Shown: positions 59,026 to 64,000 of the stretch, piece after piece | Layout: every line of letters starts with the position of its first letter | Numbering within the stretch: the first letter of the stretch is position 1 | Translations under genes and position numbers: made by a program | Source: DASQZJ01 sp035638775 | GTDB lineage: Bacteria; Pseudomonadota; Gammaproteobacteria; UBA5335; SLRW01 | DNA length: 64,000 bases | NCBI GenBank assembly: GCA_035638775.1 | Contig: DASQZJ010000012.1 | Location: 124,001 to 188,000, forward strand | Direction of reading: 5' to 3' | Notes under the pieces: model-generated | What the model was told of the DNA's origin: nothing | Seen by the model: the letters and a program-made list of their open reading frames with translations, nothing else | Databases searched by the model: none

Positions 59026-60677
59026 GTGCCGACCGCCTCGCCGGCGCGGTGCTCGCGATACGCCCGCGCCGCCTGTATGAACCCGCCGAACAGCGGATGT
59101 CCATCCCGGGGCGTGGACTTGAACTCGGGATGGAACTGGCAGGCAACGAACCAGGGATGGGTCTTGCGCGGCAGCTCGACCATTTCCACCAGCCTGTCGT
59201 CCGCAGAGAACCCCGAAAAGACCAGGCCCGCCTCGCGCAGGCGGTCCAGGTAGTGGTTGTTGAACTCGTAGCGGTGGCGATGCCTTTCCAGCACCTCGTC
59301 CCGCCCGTACAGCTCGTGCACCAGGGTCCCCGGGTGGAGGTGACAGGGCTGAGCACCCAGGCGCATGGTGCCGCCCAGGTGGGAATTCTCGTCGCGCTGC
59401 TCCACCGCCCCCTCGCGGGTCATCCATTCGGTGATCAGGGCGATCACGGGATGCGCGGTGTCGGGATCGAACTCCGTGCTGTGCGCTCCCTTAAGCCCGG
59501 CCACGTCCCGGGCAAACTCGATGACCGCCACCTGCAACCCGAGACAGATGCCGAGATACGGCACGCCGTGCTCGCGGGCGAAGCGCGCGGCCCGGATCAT
59601 CCCCTCGATGCCCCGCTGGCCGAAGCCACCGGGCACGAGGATCGCATCGAGATCCGCCAGCGCGCGGGTACCGCCCTGCTCCAGGGATTCCGAGTCGATG
59701 TAACGGATGTCCACCCGGGTGCGGGTGTGAATCCCGGCGTGCCGAAGCGCCTCGTTCAGCGACATGTAGGCGTCGGCGAGCTCGACGTACTTGCCCACCA
59801 TGCCCACGGTGACCGTCAGATTCTGGCGGCTGCGGCCGGCCACCACCCGCTCCCACTCGGACAGCTCCGCCGGTGGCAGGTCCAGCGAGAAACGCTCGGC
59901 GACCAGGTCGTCCACGCCCTGCTCGTGCAGCAGCAGGGGGATGCGGTAGATGTCGTCGACGTCGATCGCGGACACCACCGCGCGCTCATTGACGTTGGTG
60001 AACAGTGCGATCTTGCGCCGCTCCTCGTCCGGCAGCGGGCGATCCGCCCGGCAGATGAGGATATCCGGCTGGATCCCGATCGAGCGCAGCTCCTTGACCG
60101 AGTGCTGGGTCGGCTTGGTCTTGATCTCGCCCGAGGTCGAGATGTAGGGGACCAGCGTCAGATGGATGAACAGGGTGCGCGACGGCCCCAGCTCGGTGCC
60201 CATCTGGCGAATGGCCTCGAGGAACGGCAGCGACTCGATGTCGCCGACGGTGCCCCCGATCTCCACCAGGCAGACATCGGCCTCCCCGGCCCCTTCCTGG
60301 ATCGAGCGCTTGATCTCGTCGGTAATGTGCGGGATCACCTGGACGGTGCCGCCGAGGTAGTCGCCCCGGCGTTCCTTCTGGATCACGCTCTCGTAGATGC
60401 GGCCCGTGGTGTAGTTGCTGTGCCGGCCGGTGGTGGTGCGCACGAAGCGCTCGTAGTGGCCGAGATCGAGATCCGTCTCGGTGCCGTCCTCGGTGACGAA
60501 CACCTCGCCGTGCTGGAACGGGCTCATGGTGCCCGGATCGACGTTGATGTAGGGATCCAGCTTGACCATGCTGACCCGCAGGCCGCGGGCCTCGAGGATC
60601 GCGCCCAGCGAGGCCGACGCTATTCCCTTGCCCAGGGAGGATACGACGCCGCCGGTAACGAAAATGAATCGCGTCAT
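59022..60677 (-). CDS. pyrG: CTP synthase
   Basis: Makes CTP from UTP with glutamine. The synthase domain starts FVTGGVVSSLGKGIASASLG, with KLDPYINVDPGTMSPFQHGEVFV. The C-terminal glutamine amidotransferase has the nucleophile in LGICLGLQVA and the dyad region in CQFHPEF. 551 residues from ATG 60677. A 122-base gap to tilS may hold a promoter, but I see no convincing -10/-35 pair. Confidence 0.98.
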   Translation of the reverse strand: MTRFIFVTGGVVSSLGKGIASASLGAILEARGLRVSMVKLDPYINVDPGTMSPFQHGEVFVTEDGTETDLDLGHYERFVRTTTGRHSNYTTGRIYESVIQKERRGDYLGGTVQVIPHITDEIKRSIQEGAGEADVCLVEIGGTVGDIESLPFLEAIRQMGTELGPSRTLFIHLTLVPYISTSGEIKTKPTQHSVKELRSIGIQPDILICRADRPLPDEERRKIALFTNVNERAVVSAIDVDDIYRIPLLLHEQGVDDLVAERFSLDLPPAELSEWERVVAGRSRQNLTVTVGMVGKYVELADAYMSLNEALRHAGIHTRTRVDIRYIDSESLEQGGTRALADLDAILVPGGFGQRGIEGMIRAARFAREHGVPYLGICLGLQVAVIEFARDVAGLKGAHSTEFDPDTAHPVIALITEWMTREGAVEQRDENSHLGGTMRLGAQPCHLHPGTLVHELYGRDEVLERHRHRYEFNNHYLDRLREAGLVFSGFSADDRLVEMVELPRKTHPWFVACQFHPEFKSTPRDGHPLFGGFIQAARAYREHRAGEAVGT

Positions 60678-60799
60678 AGGTGCTCTAGACAAGAGATAAC
60701 GGGCCGGCTGCCAGGGCCGCGAAAACCGCAACGAACGTTAACAGAATCCCCCTGGCCGGACAATCTGCCGGAGCGGGGGCGGCGTGCCGCCGAGCCGGC

Positions 60800-62146
60800 T
60801 CAGCGCAGCGCGGGCGCGCCCTCCCAGCACAGGCGCAGGGCCGGCGTCCCCGGCCGCGCCGCGAGCCCGGCCGCATACCAGCCGGTCGCGACCGCCGCCA
60901 GGGTCCCGTCCACGAACAGCAACGGCACCCTGGAGCGCATCCACGGCACCAACCCGACTTCCTGCAGCAGGCTCTTGAGCGCCCGGCTCCGGCGTGCCTC
61001 CGTCAGCCGCAGACGCTCCCCGCCCTGCCGGAAGCCCAGGGCCAGCGGAGCCTCCAGCACCGACGGGTCCAGCCCCGGCGCCTCGCCCCGTACCAGTGCC
61101 AGCCGGCCCAGCCCGGCCGGCAGCTCGAAGGGCACGCGGCCATCCCACGCGCGCGGCTCCGGATCGGGCGGCGGCGGCAGCGGCGTCATGCCATACAGCC
61201 GGCACCGGTACCGACGCACTTCGGCGCCGTCCCAGCGGATGCACGGCGAGCGGTCGCGCCGCGAGGCGAGCGCGTCCAGGCGGATGCGCTCCAGCTTCCT
61301 CTGCGACGGGATGGGCAGACCCCGGCGCCGGATCCAGCGTCGCAGCAGGTTGCGCACCCGCGCCCCGTCCAGCTCGCGCAGCCCCGGGATCTCCAGCCGT
61401 CCGTGCCCGTCCACGCGCTGTTCGAGGTCGCGGTCCGCCAGCACGCCCAGCAGCCCCGCCGCCTCCGCACACAGTCCCGCACTGCGCGACACGGTCCTCG
61501 CGGCGGACGGCCAGCGCCGCTCCAGGCGCGGCAGCACCTCGTGGCGCAGGTAGTTGCGGTCGTAGTCCAGGCGGGCGTTGGCGGGATCCTCGATCCACTC
61601 CAGCCCCCGGCGGCGCGCATAGCCGCTGATGCCGGCATGATCGACCGCGAGCAAGGGACGCATCAGGAATCCGGTTCCCAGCGCGCTCACCTCCGGCATC
61701 GCCGCGAGCCCGTCGGGACCGCTGCCGCGCAATGCCTGGAGCAGGAAGGTTTCCAGCTGGTCGCGGCGGTGCTGCGCGACCAGCAGCCGGTCGCCCGCCG
61801 CCAGATGCTCGCGGAACGCCCCGTACCGCGCCCGCCGGGCCAGCGCCTCGAGGCTCTCTCCGCGTACCGCCCGCACCGGGACCCGCGCCACGTTCAGCCG
61901 CACGCCCAGCCACCTGCACGTGGAGCGGCAATGCCGCGCCCACCGCGGTGACGACTCGTGCAGGCCGTGATCGACGTGGATGGCACGCAGCTCGCCGAGC
62001 TCGCCCGCATCGCGCAGGATGCAGGCCAGATGGAGCAGGACGGTGGAATCCATGCCGCCGCTGAAGCCCACCCAGACGCGGCCGGAGGCGGCGGGAACCG
62101 GGTGCTGCGCCAGCCAGTCGTTCAGGTAGGCGGGTTCCAGGTGCAT
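60800..62146 (-). CDS. tilS: tRNA(Ile)-lysidine synthase TilS
   Basis: Modifies the wobble cytidine of the CAU-anticodon isoleucine tRNA to lysidine. P-loop FSGGMDSTVLLH (about residues 28-39), VDHGLHESSPRW, then ARRARYGAF and AQHRRDQLETFLLQALRGSG. The C-terminal domains (LRLTEARRSRALKSLLQEVGLVPWMR) are present. 448 residues from ATG 62146. It lies 31 bases after accA. Confidence 0.95.
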   Translation of the reverse strand: MHLEPAYLNDWLAQHPVPAASGRVWVGFSGGMDSTVLLHLACILRDAGELGELRAIHVDHGLHESSPRWARHCRSTCRWLGVRLNVARVPVRAVRGESLEALARRARYGAFREHLAAGDRLLVAQHRRDQLETFLLQALRGSGPDGLAAMPEVSALGTGFLMRPLLAVDHAGISGYARRRGLEWIEDPANARLDYDRNYLRHEVLPRLERRWPSAARTVSRSAGLCAEAAGLLGVLADRDLEQRVDGHGRLEIPGLRELDGARVRNLLRRWIRRRGLPIPSQRKLERIRLDALASRRDRSPCIRWDGAEVRRYRCRLYGMTPLPPPPDPEPRAWDGRVPFELPAGLGRLALVRGEAPGLDPSVLEAPLALGFRQGGERLRLTEARRSRALKSLLQEVGLVPWMRSRVPLLFVDGTLAAVATGWYAAGLAARPGTPALRLCWEGAPALR

Positions 62147-62177
62147 GACGGCACGGCGCCGGGACGCATGCCGGCGG

Positions 62178-63137
62178 TCATTCCTCGCGGAAGCTGCCGT
62201 AGCCGGCAAGACGCTGATAGCGACGGGCCAGGAGCTCGTCCACGGGCAGGCTTTCCAGCTCGTCCAGGCTCTCCAGCAGGAACTCGCGGATGCCGGCGGC
62301 CATCGCCTGACGGTCGCGGTGAGCCCCCCCGAGGGGCTCGTCGATGACCCGGTCGATCAGTCCCAGCTCGAGGATCCGCTGCGAGGTCACGCCCAGGGCG
62401 GCGGCCGCCTCGCTGGCACGGCCCGAATCCTTCCACAGGATCGAGGCGCAGCCCTCCGGGGAGATCACCGAGTAGATGCTGTACTGGAGCATCCCCACGC
62501 AGTCCCCGACGCCAATGGCGAGCGCTCCGCCGGAACCGCCCTCCCCGACCACGGTGCAGATGATCGGCGTCCGCAGGCGCGACATCTCGAACAGGTTGCG
62601 CGCGATCGCCTCGCTCTGACCCCGCTCCTCCGCGTCGACCCCCGGAAACGCCCCCGGGGTGTCGATGAAGGTGAGCACCGGCAGGCGGAAGCGCTCCGCC
62701 AGGCGCATCAGCCGGAGTGCCTTGCGGTATCCCTCGGGCTTGGGCATGCCGAAGTTGCGGTGCACCTTCTCCTTCGTGTCACGCCCTTTCTGGTGCCCGA
62801 TCACCACCACCGGGCGCCCTTCCAGCCGGGCCAGCCCGCCCACGATCGCGGGGTCGTCGGCGAAGCTGCGATCGCCGTGCAGCTCCTGGAACCCGGTCAT
62901 CATCTCGCCGATGTAGTCCAGCGTGTACGGCCGCAGCGGGTGCCGCGCCAGCTGCGTGACCTGCCATGCATCCAGGGAGGCGAAGATCGACTCCGTCAGG
63001 CTCCGGCTCTTGGACTTCAGCCGGGAGATCTCCTCGCCGATGTTGAGCTCCCCGTCCTCCCCGACATAGCGGAGCTCCTCGATCTTGGCTTCCAGCTCGG
63101 CGATCGGCTGCTCGAAATCGAGAAAATTGGGATTCAT
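62178..63137 (-). CDS. accA: Acetyl-CoA carboxylase carboxyltransferase subunit alpha
   Basis: Half of the carboxyltransferase that makes malonyl-CoA. Starts MNPNFLDFEQPIAELEAKI, then YIGEMMTGFQELHGDR, GHQKGRDTKEKVHRNFGMP, FIDTPGAFPGVDAEERGQ and the oxyanion region VGEGGSGGALAIGV. 319 residues. accD is not in the window. It lies after dnaE with a 129-base gap that shows no clear signal. Confidence 0.97.
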   Translation of the reverse strand: MNPNFLDFEQPIAELEAKIEELRYVGEDGELNIGEEISRLKSKSRSLTESIFASLDAWQVTQLARHPLRPYTLDYIGEMMTGFQELHGDRSFADDPAIVGGLARLEGRPVVVIGHQKGRDTKEKVHRNFGMPKPEGYRKALRLMRLAERFRLPVLTFIDTPGAFPGVDAEERGQSEAIARNLFEMSRLRTPIICTVVGEGGSGGALAIGVGDCVGMLQYSIYSVISPEGCASILWKDSGRASEAAAALGVTSQRILELGLIDRVIDEPLGGAHRDRQAMAAGIREFLLESLDELESLPVDELLARRYQRLAGYGSFREE

Positions 63138-63266
63138 GCACCAGACCTGATTGCGCGCGGCGTCGGAGCGCACAAGTTACCGTTACCTCCCGCCCCTGAC
63201 AAGTCGCGCCCCGGCCCCGGCACCGCGCGACGAGGATGCCGCCGGGTGCGCCGGAATCCGTCGCCC

Positions 63267-64000
63267 CTAGCTCGCCGCAGCGAGGCGGGCCTCGCCGGGC
63301 TGGCGATAGACCACGCGCACCCGGTCCGGTCCGAGCCAGCGGCGCAGGCGCTGCAACAGGTCGTCGCTGGGCCGCACCCGCCAGTCCTCGCCAAGCACCA
63401 GGCGGGCCTCGGCATTCGGGTTCCGGTACTGGATCGAGACGCGGCACGGCCCCTCGCGGAACGAGCCCAGCAGCTCCGCAAGGTGGTCGATGAAGGGCTG
63501 CGCGTCCTCGTCGGCACCGGCCTGCCAGCGGATCAGCAGCTGCCGGGCGTAGGCCTCGCGCGCCTGGTCGATGTCGCGGATCTGTTTCGGCGTGATCCGA
63601 TAGCCCCCGGAGAAGTCGTCGTAGCTCAGGCTGCCCTCCACCACCAGCAACGCATCCCGGACCAGCAGATGCCGGTATTTCTGGTAGTTCTCCTCGAACA
63701 GCGGCATCTCGACGCGCCCGCTGCGATCGTCCAGCGTGAGGAACGCGCGCCGCCCGCCCTGACGCCGCAGTGCCACCACCAGGCCGGCGATCACCACGTC
63801 CCGACGGCCCCCGCCGTAGCCGCTCTCGCCCACGCCGGAATCGATGCCACCGACCAGGTCGGCGATCCGGCCGGACGTGAACTGGGCCAGCTCCGCCTCG
63901 TACTCCTCGATCGGGTGCCCGGTGAGATAGAGCCCCAGCGACTCCTTCTCGGCGCTCAGCCGCTCACGGTCGCTCCAGTCCGGGACCACGGCGGGCGCTT
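63267..64000 (-). CDS. dnaE: DNA polymerase III alpha subunit DnaE (C-terminal part)
   Basis: Only the last 240 or so of about 1160 residues lie in the window; the gene continues past the right edge. Visible are EKESLGLYLTGHPIEEYEAEL (the end of the tau/beta-binding approach region), the OB-fold (DVVIAGLVVALRRQGGRRAFLTLDDRSGRVEMPLFEENYQKYRHLL), and the C-terminal region with VSIQYRNPNAEARLVLG and VRPSDDLLQRLRRWLG. The GTG at 63989 is internal. dnaE before accA is the usual order. Confidence 0.96.
   Translation of the reverse strand, partial: APAVVPDWSDRERLSAEKESLGLYLTGHPIEEYEAELAQFTSGRIADLVGGIDSGVGESGYGGGRRDVVIAGLVVALRRQGGRRAFLTLDDRSGRVEMPLFEENYQKYRHLLVRDALLVVEGSLSYDDFSGGYRITPKQIRDIDQAREAYARQLLIRWQAGADEDAQPFIDHLAELLGSFREGPCRVSIQYRNPNAEARLVLGEDWRVRPSDDLLQRLRRWLGPDRVRVVYRQPGEARLAAAS

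Noticed and set aside
60678..60799. A promoter for pyrG between tilS and pyrG
   Set aside because: TTATCT near the start has no -35 at usable spacing.
1..64000. tRNA genes, rRNA genes, CRISPR arrays, transposases, integrases or prophage genes
   Set aside because: None seen. Intergenic gaps are too short or show no cloverleaf or regular repeat; no transposase-like protein occurs among the frames.

Overview
The window is 64 kb of very GC-rich, densely packed chromosomal core DNA from a gammaproteobacterium. The evidence is the gene orders surE-pcm-nlpD-rpoS, dnaE-accA-tilS-pyrG-kdsA-eno-ftsB-ispD-ispF-truD, rpoE-rseA-rseB beside nadB, lepA-lepB-rnc-era-recO-pdxJ-acpS, and a BarA/GacS kinase beside cysM and rlmD. 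These orders resemble Pseudomonas and other high-GC gammaproteobacteria (Chromatiales- or Xanthomonadales-like), but the genus cannot be fixed from the sequence alone. The cell respires oxygen (succinate dehydrogenase, CtaG/SCO copper insertion), has a Gram-negative envelope (kdsA, ompA, nlpD, rseA/B), and probably oxidises formate. I see no tRNA, rRNA, CRISPR array, insertion sequence or prophage. No intergenic space exceeds about 300 bases.

Layout. 1-3.6 kb: 3' part of mfd, then a CsiV-like gene. 3.6-10 kb (minus strand): cysM, a 3'-5' exonuclease, rlmD, a CYTH protein, an L,D-transpeptidase without an export signal, nagZ, a hypoxanthine phosphoribosyltransferase and methylthioinosine phosphorylase. 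10-13 kb: a BarA/GacS hybrid kinase. 12.9-17.2 kb (minus): a three-gene formate dehydrogenase operon (catalytic subunit, DUF1641 protein, FdhD) with no electron-transfer subunit. 17.2-26.5 kb (minus): acpS-pdxJ-recO-era-rnc-DUF4845-lepB-lepA-glutaredoxin, preceded by rseB-rseA-rpoE with a predicted sigma-E promoter. 26.6-28.3 kb: nadB. 28.2-32.6 kb (minus): an sdh operon led by a 54-residue SDHAF4-like gene and closed by sdhE and ygfX, so two flavoprotein assembly factors accompany the enzyme. 32.8-35.4 kb: ygfZ, ctaG, SCO. 35.4-37.1 kb: an acyl-CoA synthetase with an AT-rich control region.

37.2-49.2 kb: lysS and prfB (with programmed frameshift), a plus-strand OmpA/amidase pair, then recJ and an RpfE-like gene, thrC (with a cysteine-rich insert), hom and alaC. 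49.5-53.4 kb: a Mth938-like gene, then surE-pcm-nlpD-rpoS; rpoS carries a C10 run. 53.5-64 kb: an Smr gene on the plus strand, then truD-ispF-ispD-ftsB-eno-kdsA-pyrG-tilS-accA-dnaE, with dnaE running off the right edge.

Recurring traits are translational coupling through ATGA, GTGA and TGATG junctions, and convergent gene pairs whose stop codons touch or overlap. No single novel defence or mobile system is evident. The most promising unusual points are the orphan formate dehydrogenase with its DUF1641 partner, the SDHAF4-led sdh operon, the cysteine-rich insert in threonine synthase, the rpoS homopolymer and the AT-rich palindrome at 37.2 kb.
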